Positions 8,211 through 17,281 of a stretch of 33,317 bases of DNA are shown here, one piece after another. Positions within the stretch are counted from its first letter, which is position 1; the number at the start of each line of letters is the position of its first letter. The translations under genes were made by a program, and so were the position numbers. Source of the DNA: JABFXX01 sp964419605 (GTDB lineage: Bacteria > Myxococcota_A > Polyangia > Haliangiales > Haliangiaceae); the NCBI GenBank assembly GCA_964419605.1, contig CAYQQM010000052.1, forward strand, positions 1 through 33,317. Direction: 5' to 3'. Under the pieces are notes generated by a model, which saw only the letters and a list, made by a program, of their open reading frames with translations, did no database searches and had not been told where the DNA came from.

Positions 8211-9610
8211 TACAGGCGCTTGGCACCGACGGAAGCTACGGCGTCGCGGAAAACGCGTCCGCGATGGCCGAAGTTGTCGAACATATCGTAGCTGGCGCAA
8301 GCCGGCGACAGGACGACGGCGTCGCCAGGGGTGCATAGCTCCATGGCGCGGACGACCGCGTCGTGCATATCGCTGGCATCGATTACCGGGTACCGAACGC
8401 CGAACTGCACGCAGGCGTAACGGATGAGGGATTTGGCCGCGCCGATCAGGACCATGCCTTTGCAAATGCCATCTAGTGCCGCTAGCATGTCGGTGTACGC
8501 GCCTCCCTTGTCGACGCCGCCGGCGATGAGAACCAGCGGGCGGGGAAATCCGCGGACCGAGGCGGCGACGGCCGCCACGTTCGTGCCCTTGCTGTCATCG
8601 TAAAAGTAGATGTTATTTCGATCGCCGACGAGTTCCATGCGGTGCGGCAATGGGCGATAGGCTCTGGCGCCAGCCCGGACGGCCTCCGATGACACGCCGA
8701 CGCTGCGTGCCGCCAGATAGGCGCACATCGCATTGTCCATGTTGTGGTTGCCAACGATGACCAGGTCATCGACGGGGTAGCGTTCGGTTCCGTCGGCAGC
8801 AAGGTGCAGGCACAGCTCGCTCCGATTTGGAGAGAGGCATGCACCAAGCCCGGCGATCGATGCGCCCAGCCGCGAATCAAACGTGTACAGGGTCGAACGC
8901 ACATCATGGGCCTCGCGCATCGTCCACGCGTCTGCCGCATTGGCTATCGCGACGTCGTCATCCCGCTGGTAGTCCCAAATGCGCCCCTTCATTTCGGCGT
9001 AGCGCTCGATCGTGCCAAATCGGTCGAGATGATCTTCGGTGATGTTGGTCAATACGCCGACCTTGGCGCGAAACGTGTTGCAGTGTTCGAGCATGAACGC
9101 TGCAACCTCGGCCACGATCAGCCCGCCGGCCGAATTCGCTGGGTGATCGACGGCATCGATCAGCGGCTGGGTGCCGAGATTGCCTCCGCAAAATGTCGGT
9201 CGACCGGAGTGCTCACACAATACGCCGGTGAGCGCCGTGGTCGTCGATTTCCCATTGGTGCCAGTAATCGCGATAACGCTCGCTTGCGGATGAAAAAACC
9301 GATGCGCGAGTTCGATCTCTGCAATGACTTCGACGCCCCGCGCGCTGGCCGCGGCCATTTCAGGCAGGCGTGGTACGCCAGGAGACAGAACCACCAAGTC
9401 GGCGTTGCACCAGGTATCCGCGTCGTGGCCGCCAAGTTGCCAAGTCACCGGAACGCCTTCGAGGAGGCGGATTGTTTTCTCGAGCGTGTCCGCCGAATGA
9501 ATGTCGGTGACGACGACGCGCGCACCGCGCCGCGCGCAAAATTTGGCGACGGAGACGCCCGTAAGAGCGAGGCCGACAACCACCACGGTCTTGTCGCGCA
9601 GTTCGATCAT
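8210..9610 (-). CDS. murD: UDP-N-acetylmuramoylalanine--D-glutamate ligase
   Basis: MurD adds D-Glu to UDP-MurNAc-L-Ala with ATP. The 466-residue product has an N-terminal Rossmann-like domain (VVVVGLALTGVS), the LSPGVP segment, the P-loop ITGTNGKSTTT (115-125), GGNLGTQP, NITEDHLDRFG, NHNMDNAMCA, the PHRMELV and YDDSKGTNVAA motifs, and a C-terminal LSPACASYDMF. One small deviation is EVAAFMLE where many MurD proteins have an EVSSFQLE-like string. The ATG at 9610 overlaps the mraY stop (ATGA) and sits right before the first strand. An upstream in-frame start at 9694 would intrude into mraY and was not used. Confidence 0.95.
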   Translation of the reverse strand: MIELRDKTVVVVGLALTGVSVAKFCARRGARVVVTDIHSADTLEKTIRLLEGVPVTWQLGGHDADTWCNADLVVLSPGVPRLPEMAAASARGVEVIAEIELAHRFFHPQASVIAITGTNGKSTTTALTGVLCEHSGRPTFCGGNLGTQPLIDAVDHPANSAGGLIVAEVAAFMLEHCNTFRAKVGVLTNITEDHLDRFGTIERYAEMKGRIWDYQRDDDVAIANAADAWTMREAHDVRSTLYTFDSRLGASIAGLGACLSPNRSELCLHLAADGTERYPVDDLVIVGNHNMDNAMCAYLAARSVGVSSEAVRAGARAYRPLPHRMELVGDRNNIYFYDDSKGTNVAAVAASVRGFPRPLVLIAGGVDKGGAYTDMLAALDGICKGMVLIGAAKSLIRYACVQFGVRYPVIDASDMHDAVVRAMELCTPGDAVVLSPACASYDMFDNFGHRGRVFRDAVASVGAKRL

Positions 9611-10764
9611 CGAATCTTTAGCGTTCCCAGCGCGAACAACGCCAGCAGAGCCGATATCAGCCAAAATCGCACGATGATCTTCGGTTCGTCCCAACCCTTT
9701 TTTTCGTAATGGTGGTGGATCGGCGCCATCGCGAACACGCGCGTTCCAACGACCTTGCCGTTTTCGACCCGTTTGGTCGCCTTAAATACGCCGGTCTGGA
9801 TGATCACCGAAAGCGCTTCGACCACGAATAGACCGCCAACAATTGGCAGCACGAGTTCATTCTTGGTGAGAACGGCCAGCATGCCGATCGAAGCCCCTAA
9901 GGACAGCGCGCCGACGTCTCCCATAAACACCTGGGCCGGATAGGTATTGTACCAAAGGAAGCCGATGCCGGTCCCGAACAACGCGGCGCAGTACACGGCG
10001 AGCTCTTCGGTACCGTTGATGTGCGCAACGTGCAGGTATTGCGCGATGGTTTGCTCCTGACCCTTGACGATGATCGTTGCAGATGTTCCAGCGATGTAAG
10101 CGAATACCAGGAATGTGCCTGCGTTCATAATGGTGGGACCGATCGCTAATCCGTCGAGCCCATCGGTAAAATTGACGGCATTCGCTGCACCCACCACCAC
10201 CACGGCGCCAAACGCCACGTACAGCCACGCCGGCAGTTCAAAACCAGAGGCATAAAAATCGGTAAACGGCAGTTGGATCTGGAGCCGTACGTCGCTTGCC
10301 ATCGTATTGGAGTAAAACAGGAAGGCCATCGCCGCTCCGGCGACCGCAAATTCCAGCGCGAGGCGCAACTTGCCCGACAAGCCGCGCTTGTTTCGCTTGG
10401 CCACCTTGACGTAATCGTCCGCAAATCCGATGATCCCGAATGCGACCGTCACCGTGAGGGTGAGCCACACAAACCGGTTGTGAAGGTCGCACCAAAGCAG
10501 AGTCGACACTGCAAGGCAGAACAAGATCAGCGATCCGCCCATGGTCGGGGTGCCGGCCTTTTTTCGGTGGGTGTCCGGGCCGTCGTTGCGAATCGTCTCG
10601 CCGATCTGTCGCGCTTTCAGTCGTTCAATGAACCAAGGTCCGAGCACGAACGACAACAACAAGGCGGTGATTGCCGCAGCGAGAATTCGCGACGATGGGT
10701 AGCCAAAAACCCGAAGCCAGCGCACCCTGTCGCCGAGCGCACCGTATAGTAAGTGAAACAGCAC
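9607..10764 (-). CDS. mraY: Phospho-N-acetylmuramoyl-pentapeptide-transferase
   Basis: MraY couples UDP-MurNAc-pentapeptide to undecaprenyl phosphate, giving lipid I at the inner membrane. The 385-residue polytopic protein has GTPTMGG (71-77), the Asp pair in FADDY (116-117), NAVNFTDGLDGLA, FMGDVGALSLG, and the HHH motif in MAPIHHHYE. The frame can be started at a TTG at 10779. I chose the GTG at 10764 because it overlaps the murEF stop (TAGTG) and gives the typical MraY opening MLFHLLYGALGD. It is typical in length and topology. Confidence 0.95.
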   Translation of the reverse strand: MLFHLLYGALGDRVRWLRVFGYPSSRILAAAITALLLSFVLGPWFIERLKARQIGETIRNDGPDTHRKKAGTPTMGGSLILFCLAVSTLLWCDLHNRFVWLTLTVTVAFGIIGFADDYVKVAKRNKRGLSGKLRLALEFAVAGAAMAFLFYSNTMASDVRLQIQLPFTDFYASGFELPAWLYVAFGAVVVVGAANAVNFTDGLDGLAIGPTIMNAGTFLVFAYIAGTSATIIVKGQEQTIAQYLHVAHINGTEELAVYCAALFGTGIGFLWYNTYPAQVFMGDVGALSLGASIGMLAVLTKNELVLPIVGGLFVVEALSVIIQTGVFKATKRVENGKVVGTRVFAMAPIHHHYEKKGWDEPKIIVRFWLISALLALFALGTLKIR

Positions 10765-13676
10765 TAGGTGCCACCCCAATGCTCGGTTTGCTTTTGCATC
10801 GCTTCAAGTACGCGCTCGAGTTTCATGCCTCGCGATGCTTTCAGCAGGATCCAACTGCCCGCGCCGGAGTGAGACAGCAAGCGCTGTGCTGCGGCTTCTG
10901 GCGATGGCGCTACCTCGGCGTCGATTTCCGCAGCTTCCACAACGGGCTTTGCGTACTCTCCCAGCGCGATGACCGCAATGCCAAGTTGACGTGCGAGCGC
11001 TCCGATCTCGCGATGTGCCGCCTCGCTATGTTCACCGAGCTCAAGCATATCTCCGAGTACGGCAATCGCCTTTTGCCCAGTAGAGCGCTCGGCAAGCGTA
11101 TGCAACGCGGCAGCCATCGATGCGGGATTCGCATTGTAGCAATCCACGATGACCTTGCGATTCGCCACCTCGATGATTTCGCCACGCATCGCCAGCGGGC
11201 GTTGACGAGCGAGTCCCGCAAGCGCTTGGTCGATCGAAGCGCCTGCGGCGCATGCAGCGGCCACAGCCGCACACGCATCGATGGCTGCGTGGTACCCCGC
11301 AAGCTGGAGCTGTACCTGCCGCCGCTCCCCAAACGCTCCGATCGTTAGCGTTGCCCCATCGCCGGTCGGCTGATAGTCGAGCAGAGCCACGTCGGCCGTT
11401 CCGTCTTGGGCGGGGCCAAAGGTGAGGTGGCGAGCGTTGGGCGCATGAAATCGAGCCCATTGCTCGAGCCGCGTATCACCCACGGGGCGCACCACGGTTC
11501 CAGTACTTTCGAGGCCCCGCCAAATCTCCCCCTTTGCCTTGGCAATCGCGTCGGTGGAACCGAGCAGCTCGATATGGGCGGTGCCGGCGTTGACGACGAC
11601 GGCGACGTCTGGCTCGGCGATTTTCGTTAGATATTCGATCTGCCCTTCCCCTCGCATTCCCATCTCGACCACGCAATATCGGTGAAACCTGCGCAGCGCC
11701 AACAACGTTAGCGGGACGCCCGTTTCGTTATTGAACGAGCCCTGTGCAGCGTGGGTAGGGCCGACCATCGCGAGTGCGGCGCGAGTCAATTCTTTGGTCG
11801 TAGTTTTGCCGGCGGACCCGGTAATCGCGACGACCTTCTTCGCAGGCGCTGGCGAATCGTGCGCACTTGCCCAGGCGCGGCGATGCGCGCGTGCCAGGGC
11901 GCCCAGAGCGATCCTCGTATCGTCGACTACGATCGTTGGGATGTGCGGGGCTACGCTGCGCTGCCCTGCGCGATCGACCATAACTCCCACCGCACCTGCG
12001 CGCATTGCGCTCGCAACGAACGAGTGACCATCGTGCGTGTCGCCGCGAATGGCTACGTACAGGGCGCCCGGCCGCGCAAGTCGACTATCGATCACCACCC
12101 GATCGGCGGACGCACCATCGCCATGCCTGGCTTCCCCACCTGTATCGCGCGCCACGTCGGCGAGCGATCGGTGGATGCGATTCGCTGCCGCTGCAGCCGC
12201 CTCTTCGCGGTCATCGAAGTGGACTTTTCGCGCGCCGCCCTCGGGGGAAGCAATGATCTGATAGTCCTCGTGCCCCTTGCCCGCGATGACCACAACGTCG
12301 CCGGGTGTTGCTTCGACAACTGCGGCTTGAATTGCGACCTTGCGATCTGCATCGACCAAGAAGGGCTTCGGGACCGAAGGCAAAATCATGTCGAGGATCG
12401 CGTACGGATCTTCAGTCCGTGGATTATCGCTGGTCACAACCACTACATCGGCATGCTCGGCAACCACCGCTCCCATTTGGGGGCGCTTGATCGGATCGCG
12501 GTCACCGCCGCAGCCAAACAGGCATATCAACCGGCGCGTAGTAAGTGCTCGCAGCGTGGTCAGCACATTGCGCAGCGCATCGGGGGTGTGGGCATAGTCC
12601 ACAAAGATGTCCAAATTCGCATAGTTAGAAACTCGCTCCAGGCGGCCCGGCGGCGCGGTGTTTTCGATCCCGCGCGCGATCGCCGCCGGCGGGACCTTCA
12701 GCACCTCCGCGATGCCTGTGGCCAGGGCGATATTTTGCACATTGTAATTTCCAATGAGCGGTTTGGATTCGAGTTGCAGTTCACCGCGTGGGGTGTTCAC
12801 GGTCATGCGAATGCCCCGCACTGTCGACGACGCACGCGTCACGCGGATCGCGGCAGGTCGTTGGGGGTCGCAGGAAACCGCCACTGAGGTTGGTGCCAGG
12901 TTCAGGAACTGCTGGCCTTGTGAGTCGTCGACGTTGATGACGGCGATTCCATCGGAGGTCATGAAGTTGGTGAACAAGCGCTGTTTCGCGGCGCGATAGG
13001 CATCCATCGAACCGTGAACGTCGAGATGGTCCTGGGTTAAGTTGGAGAACGCTGCAACCGCGAACTTCATTCCGGCGACGCGTTCGAGAGCGAGCGCGGC
13101 CGAGGTTACTTCCATCACCACGTGCGTACAGCCGTCGGCCCACATCTTCGCGAGCGTGTCGTGCAAAATCTCTGGTGTTGGCGTGGTGTACGACGCTGGC
13201 AAAACCGCCTTCCCGAACCGCATTTCCACCGTACTGATTAGGCCTACGTGTTTTCCCGCGGCTCGGAGGATTGCTTCGACCAGGTACGCGGTGGTCGTTT
13301 TGCCGTTCGTTCCGGTGATGCCGATCAGGGTCATCGCATCCCCCGGCCTGCCGTACCTCGCTGCGACCAGGCTGCCGAGGGCGCGGAGGCTAGATGGCAC
13401 GACGACGATCGTCGGCAATTCTCGTGCGCCGGCCTGCTGCATCTCGCTCCGCACCTGCTCGGCCTCCAACGCGCGTTCAACGACCACGGCTCGGGCACCG
13501 CGCTCGATCGCTGCGCGAACAAACGCGTGGCCATCGCTTCGCATGCCGGGCACAGCAACAAACACATCGCCCGGTTCGATGCGGCGCGAGTCGTCGCGTA
13601 CGGCCGCGATCCCGACCGCGCTGTCGCCTATGACGCAGCTAACGGGCAAGCCATCGATGAGTTCGAGTAGTGTCAT
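10764..13676 (-). CDS. murEF: Fused MurE-MurF ligase (meso-DAP-adding and D-Ala-D-Ala-adding)
   Basis: One uninterrupted 970-residue frame carries two full Mur ligases. Residues 1 to about 498 are MurE: P-loop ITGTNGKTTTA (120-130), YTTPTPEILH, NLTQDHLDVHG, a Lys in AYRAAKQRLF (231) at the usual carbamylated position, VDYAHTPDAL, and S-DNPR (416-420), the motif linked to meso-diaminopimelate selection. Residues about 504-970 are MurF: P-loop ITGSAGKTTTKEL (618-630), the GSFNNETGVPLTLL segment, NAGTAHIELLGS, DCYNANPASM, and the LGDMLELGEHSE motif. MurE runs into MurF with almost no linker. Separate murE and murF are usual, and a MurE-MurF fusion is known from Bordetella. No stop codon or frameshift is seen. 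It ends in a TAGTG overlap with mraY and starts 33 bases after ftsI. Confidence 0.95.
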   Translation of the reverse strand: MTLLELIDGLPVSCVIGDSAVGIAAVRDDSRRIEPGDVFVAVPGMRSDGHAFVRAAIERGARAVVVERALEAEQVRSEMQQAGARELPTIVVVPSSLRALGSLVAARYGRPGDAMTLIGITGTNGKTTTAYLVEAILRAAGKHVGLISTVEMRFGKAVLPASYTTPTPEILHDTLAKMWADGCTHVVMEVTSAALALERVAGMKFAVAAFSNLTQDHLDVHGSMDAYRAAKQRLFTNFMTSDGIAVINVDDSQGQQFLNLAPTSVAVSCDPQRPAAIRVTRASSTVRGIRMTVNTPRGELQLESKPLIGNYNVQNIALATGIAEVLKVPPAAIARGIENTAPPGRLERVSNYANLDIFVDYAHTPDALRNVLTTLRALTTRRLICLFGCGGDRDPIKRPQMGAVVAEHADVVVVTSDNPRTEDPYAILDMILPSVPKPFLVDADRKVAIQAAVVEATPGDVVVIAGKGHEDYQIIASPEGGARKVHFDDREEAAAAAANRIHRSLADVARDTGGEARHGDGASADRVVIDSRLARPGALYVAIRGDTHDGHSFVASAMRAGAVGVMVDRAGQRSVAPHIPTIVVDDTRIALGALARAHRRAWASAHDSPAPAKKVVAITGSAGKTTTKELTRAALAMVGPTHAAQGSFNNETGVPLTLLALRRFHRYCVVEMGMRGEGQIEYLTKIAEPDVAVVVNAGTAHIELLGSTDAIAKAKGEIWRGLESTGTVVRPVGDTRLEQWARFHAPNARHLTFGPAQDGTADVALLDYQPTGDGATLTIGAFGERRQVQLQLAGYHAAIDACAAVAAACAAGASIDQALAGLARQRPLAMRGEIIEVANRKVIVDCYNANPASMAAALHTLAERSTGQKAIAVLGDMLELGEHSEAAHREIGALARQLGIAVIALGEYAKPVVEAAEIDAEVAPSPEAAAQRLLSHSGAGSWILLKASRGMKLERVLEAMQKQTEHWGGT

Positions 13677-13709
13677 GCGGGGTGGAACGCGCAGACTCCC
13701 CGATTTTGT

Positions 13710-15707
13710 TCACCGAGGCAAGGCACCCGCAGCGGCCTCGTCGGAAAACCACAGCGTTACCTCGGAGGTCGCGGCGGGCGAACCAGGTGGGGGCTCTTGC
13801 GCAGAAACGCGCCCCGATCCCACAATGCTTACCGAAAGACGCAATGCGCCCGCTGCATCGAGAGCGCGCTGCATTCCCATTCCCGTGAAGTCCGGAATCG
13901 CCGCGGCGGAGAAAACTCGAGCGTCCGCCTGCGCTGCGGGCTTTTCCACTGCGATTGCGCGGGACGGAGACTCCGTGGACTCGCGGGGCGGATTCCCAGG
14001 GACCCCCAGGTACCGCAGCGCCTCGCTCGCCACGGTGGCGAATATGGGCGCCGCCACTTTGCTACCGTAGTAGTCGCCTCCGCGCGGCTCATCGATCATC
14101 ACGATGATGGCGAGTCGCGGATGGTCTGCTGGGGCTAGGCCCGCAAACGACGACAAGTACCGGTTGGAGTACTGCTTTGTTTCCGGATCGTACTTGTGGG
14201 CGGTACCGGTCTTGCCTGCGCAAGCAAAGCCGGCAACTTCGATGTCTTTTGCCGTTCCGCCATTGTCGCCGGTGCCAGCGGGCTGATCTTTGTCGAATAC
14301 CGATGCCAACATGGCCATCATCGCGCTTGCTGTTTTTTCCGATACTGCCTGGTGTGCGGCGCCGTTACCTCGGTACACCACGACTCCGTTATGATCGGTG
14401 ACTTCTTCGATGATCCGCGGTTCTCGGTACATGCCGCGGTTGCCCACCGCCGCGAGCGCCGCGGCGAGTTGAAGCGGCGTAACCGTGAGCCCGTAGCCAA
14501 ACGCGATATGAGCGAGATCGATGTCGCGCCACTTCGATCCGTTGCGCAATGCGCCGGTCCGTTCGCCTGGGAGCTCGACCCCAGTTTTTTCGCCAAATCC
14601 GAACCGTCGCAGGCCTTCGTACAAGCGCTCGCTGCCCAGGCGCAGCGCAATTTTGGCGGCGCCGATGTTCGACGACCGCTTGATGATGCCGCTCACGGTC
14701 AGATATGGATCGGGGTGCACATCGCGGATGGGGCGATTGCCAACCGAAAAAACACTGCCGAGGGAAAATCCGGTTGTCGGTTTCACCACGCCTGCCTCCA
14801 GCGCACTTGCCACGCTGAAAACCTTGAGCACCGAACCCGCTTCGAACGCATCGGTAACCGCGAGGTTGCGAGCACCGCGGGGATCTTCCGCGTTGGGGTC
14901 GTAACTCGGCGAGTTGGCGATCGCCAGCACGCGGCTGGTCGCAACATCCAGCACCACGACCAGCCCCGCTTTGGCTTTGTGGGTCGTTATTCCACTTTGC
15001 AGCGCCGCGTCGGCGATGGCCTGCAGACTGCGGTCGAGCGACAGCCGCACGTTTGCGCCGGGCTCTGTGCGGGCCAATCCGTCTGCAAGCGTCATGTGGC
15101 CGCGAGCATCGCGAACCGCGGCAACAGCGCTCCGCTTTCCGGCTAGCAGCCGGTTCATGGCCAGCTCGATTCCATCGACGCCGTTGCCGTCAATGTCTAC
15201 GCGGCCGATGACGGGAGCGCCAACGCTGCGCGCCGGGTACCATCGCCGGGGCTCCTTTGCGACTTCGACGCCAGCGAGATTCGCCGCCAGCACCGCGCGC
15301 GCGATGTCCGGTTTGACGTGTCGATCGATCCAAACGAACCGCTGATCGCCTGCGAGTTTCGCTTCGAGCTTGGACGGATTTGTGCGGAGAATCGCTGCAA
15401 GTTTCTCGCTCGTAGTGGCTACATCTCGCACCTCGCGCGGGTTCGCCCAGATCGAGTCCGCATTGGCACTTACCGCTAGCGGCCTGCCGTGGACATCCAC
15501 GACGTCTCCGCGCGCAGGCGGACTATCGATCCGCGCCGCGTGTTGGCGTTTCGCGAGTGCGCGATAGCGTTGACCATCGCTGATCTGCATTGCCCAGGCT
15601 CGAATCGCAACTCCGAGAAGCCCAGCGCACAGCACGATTCCTACTACGTACGCGCGCAGCTGCGCCCCGCGAGACACGCCGAGCGCGGTTGCCGGACCTA
15701 CCGTCAT
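13710..15707 (-). CDS. ftsI: Septal peptidoglycan transpeptidase (PBP3/FtsI) with C-terminal PASTA domain
   Basis: This class B penicillin-binding protein cross-links septal peptidoglycan in the periplasm. The 665-residue product has one N-terminal membrane anchor (about 18-40), a pedestal domain with the RGDVVDVHGRPLA segment, and a transpeptidase domain with SxxK (S292-K295), SSN (345-347) and KTG (499-501). Residues about 602-656 form a PASTA-like domain (IPDFTGMGMQRALDAAG...), preceded by a Pro/Glu/Ala-rich linker. PASTA on FtsI is absent from E. coli but known in Gram-positive PBP2x-type proteins and some deltaproteobacteria. The ATG at 15707 overlaps the ftsL stop (ATGA). Confidence 0.94.
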   Translation of the reverse strand: MTVGPATALGVSRGAQLRAYVVGIVLCAGLLGVAIRAWAMQISDGQRYRALAKRQHAARIDSPPARGDVVDVHGRPLAVSANADSIWANPREVRDVATTSEKLAAILRTNPSKLEAKLAGDQRFVWIDRHVKPDIARAVLAANLAGVEVAKEPRRWYPARSVGAPVIGRVDIDGNGVDGIELAMNRLLAGKRSAVAAVRDARGHMTLADGLARTEPGANVRLSLDRSLQAIADAALQSGITTHKAKAGLVVVLDVATSRVLAIANSPSYDPNAEDPRGARNLAVTDAFEAGSVLKVFSVASALEAGVVKPTTGFSLGSVFSVGNRPIRDVHPDPYLTVSGIIKRSSNIGAAKIALRLGSERLYEGLRRFGFGEKTGVELPGERTGALRNGSKWRDIDLAHIAFGYGLTVTPLQLAAALAAVGNRGMYREPRIIEEVTDHNGVVVYRGNGAAHQAVSEKTASAMMAMLASVFDKDQPAGTGDNGGTAKDIEVAGFACAGKTGTAHKYDPETKQYSNRYLSSFAGLAPADHPRLAIIVMIDEPRGGDYYGSKVAAPIFATVASEALRYLGVPGNPPRESTESPSRAIAVEKPAAQADARVFSAAAIPDFTGMGMQRALDAAGALRLSVSIVGSGRVSAQEPPPGSPAATSEVTLWFSDEAAAGALPR

Positions 15708-16063
15708 GGCAGCGCTGCGACTCGTGGGTCGCGGTGCGGGCCATGATCGACGATGCGAATTCGGTCGGGGGACACTGGCTTCATTCCTAGGGTTGTGGCG
15801 AGTCGTCGAATGCGGTCGGGCGCAGTTAACGTGGCGCGCTCTAGCTGGAGCTGGCGCTGTGCCTCTCGCAACCGCTGTACCTGCTCCGAGCGTTGCTTGA
15901 GCTCGTAACCAGCGCGCAGCACTTCGTGTTGACGGGAAACGCGGATCACCGCTACGGCGGTAAGTGTAGCCGCGACAACGATCATAGCGATTACCAGGGG
16001 TGCAGCTGGTGCTGCCCCACGTACCCGCATCAGCATTCGATAAAGCGAGCTCGTGCTCGTCAT
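15704..16063 (-). CDS. ftsL: Cell division protein FtsL
   Basis: This 119-residue bitopic protein has a short cytoplasmic head, one membrane helix (about 21-42) and a periplasmic coiled coil rich in Gln, Arg, Leu and Glu (about 50-85). It ends in the DRIRRLATTLGM-type segment common in FtsL. Sequence identity in this family is low, so the call rests on topology plus position between rsmH and ftsI. FtsL normally acts with FtsB and FtsQ to activate FtsWI; neither partner gene is in this window. The ATG at 16063 was chosen because a weak GGTG lies upstream and the protein then has normal length. A longer in-frame start at 16246 would lie inside rsmH. Confidence 0.85.
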   Translation of the reverse strand: MTSTSSLYRMLMRVRGAAPAAPLVIAMIVVAATLTAVAVIRVSRQHEVLRAGYELKQRSEQVQRLREAQRQLQLERATLTAPDRIRRLATTLGMKPVSPDRIRIVDHGPHRDPRVAALP

Positions 16064-16124
16064 TTGCGTTTCACCACTACATCGCTCCGCGCGTCGCGAC
16101 GCAATTTTTTGTGACTCGATCGAA

Positions 16125-17117
16125 CTACTTTTCGTCGACGCTGTACGCCTGTGCAGGCCGCGCAGTTGCTCGCGCGGCCACATGGGCGGCGGCCGTTCGC
16201 TCGCATGCGCGCAATTTTGCCGATCGCGCTCGAGGGTTGGAAGCAAGCTCGGCTGGGCTACTCGTTATCGGTTTCTTGGTCAGCACGTGGACCACGGGAG
16301 AGATCCTTTCACCGGCCTCGGTCGCAAGGTTGGGCGGCAGTGAAGTTGTCCATGCGAGTTCCCGGAAAGCGGTTTTCACCAGCCGGTCCTCCAGCGAGTG
16401 AAAGCTGATGATCACGCATCGCCCGCCAGGCGTGAGTAGGTCGGGAAACGTTGCTAAGAACGCTGCGAGCTCATCGAGCTCTTGGTTGACGGCGATTCGC
16501 AGGGCCTGAAACGTTCGCGTTGCGGGATGGATTTTCGACCGGCGTTGCTCGGCAACGGGAATTCCAGATGCGATCACCGCCGCGAGCTCCAACGTTGTCG
16601 AAAGCCCCTGAGCTACCGCCTGTTTAATCTGCCGAGCAATGCGCCGCGCGTAGCGCTCCTCGCCGAACTCTCCAATCATCGTCCCCAGTTCTTCGACTGT
16701 CAGATCGCGAATCAAGTCCAGTGCAGTAGGGCCCTGCGTGGGGTCCATCCTCATGTCGAGGGGACCAGCTTTGGAAAAGGAGAAGCCCCGCGACGGATCG
16801 TCGACCTGTGGCGATGAAATGCCCAGGTCCAAAACGATGCCATCGACCCGGGCGCCACTGCCTAGGAGTTGCGGCAGCTCGCTGAACCGTCCGGGAAATA
16901 GCTCCACGCGCTTTCCGAAAGACTTTAGTTTATGTGAGGTTGCGTCGATCGCTTGCGGATCGCGGTCGACTCCAATAGTCCGGGAGGCCCCGGCGGCCAA
17001 GATCGCTTCCAGATGTCCACCCCTACCCGCAGTCCCATCGACATAGGTCATACCAGAACGTACGTTCAGGTATTCTACGACCTCCTGAACCAGCACGGAT
17101 TCGTGCTCGAGCTGCAC
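16125..17117 (-). CDS. rsmH: 16S rRNA (cytosine(1402)-N(4))-methyltransferase
   Basis: RsmH (MraW) methylates N4 of C1402 in 16S rRNA using S-adenosylmethionine. The 330-residue product opens with HESVLVQEVVEYL and has the SAM motif DGTAGRGGH (27-35), the GVDRDPQAI acidic loop, LDLGISSPQVDDPSRGFSF, the MRMDPTQG segment, and the late motifs HPATRTFQALRIAVN and ISFHSLEDRLVK. The GTG at 17117 begins at the family's normal start; its ribosome binding site is weak. It heads the operon here. The mraZ gene that often precedes it is absent; the next gene upstream is divergent. Confidence 0.94.
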   Translation of the reverse strand: MQLEHESVLVQEVVEYLNVRSGMTYVDGTAGRGGHLEAILAAGASRTIGVDRDPQAIDATSHKLKSFGKRVELFPGRFSELPQLLGSGARVDGIVLDLGISSPQVDDPSRGFSFSKAGPLDMRMDPTQGPTALDLIRDLTVEELGTMIGEFGEERYARRIARQIKQAVAQGLSTTLELAAVIASGIPVAEQRRSKIHPATRTFQALRIAVNQELDELAAFLATFPDLLTPGGRCVIISFHSLEDRLVKTAFRELAWTTSLPPNLATEAGERISPVVHVLTKKPITSSPAELASNPRARSAKLRACERTAAAHVAARATARPAQAYSVDEK

Positions 17118-17140
17118 GACACCGTTGGTACCACCTGTCG

Positions 17141-17154
17141 CTGCAAGTTTGCAG
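17141..17154. promoter_or_regulatory. Palindrome in the rsmH upstream region, possible operator
   Basis: CTGCAA-GT-TTGCAG is a perfect inverted repeat with 6-base arms. It lies 24 bases upstream of the rsmH start. Beside it (17161-17166) the - strand reads TTGACA, a consensus -35 box, but no convincing -10 lies 16-18 bases downstream of that. It could be an operator for the cell-wall operon. A 14-base palindrome can also arise by chance. Confidence 0.35.
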
Positions 17155-17214
17155 AAGTGTTGTCAAATTCAGATGGTTGGCCCGTTGATTGCTGCGCGCC
17201 GATCGGTCCATTGC

Positions 17215-17243
17215 TTGACGATCCGGATGGCGTCCCGTAGACT
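17215..17243 (+). promoter_or_regulatory. Sigma70-like promoter for the Fic-like/arfB pair
   Basis: TTGACG (17215-17220) and TAGACT (17238-17243) are separated by exactly 17 bases. They differ from the consensus boxes by one base at -35 and two at -10. A start site near 17250 would leave about 30 bases of leader before the GTG at 17282, which has AGGA five bases upstream. Confidence 0.55.
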
Positions 17244-17281
17244 CCCCCGGCTCAAAAAAGGCCCAAAAAGCTAGGATAACC

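Noticed and set aside
8744..9709. Long + strand frame opposite murD
   Set aside because: It mirrors conserved MurD codons; no start signal or family resemblance.
11751..12887. Long + strand frame (378 codons) opposite murEF
   Set aside because: It is antisense to strongly conserved MurE and MurF motifs; long opposite-strand frames are expected in GC-rich DNA, and no ribosome binding site or domain is seen.
13042..15146. + strand frames of over 300 codons opposite murEF and ftsI
   Set aside because: Both are antisense shadows of conserved enzymes with low-quality Arg/Ala/Ser-rich translations.
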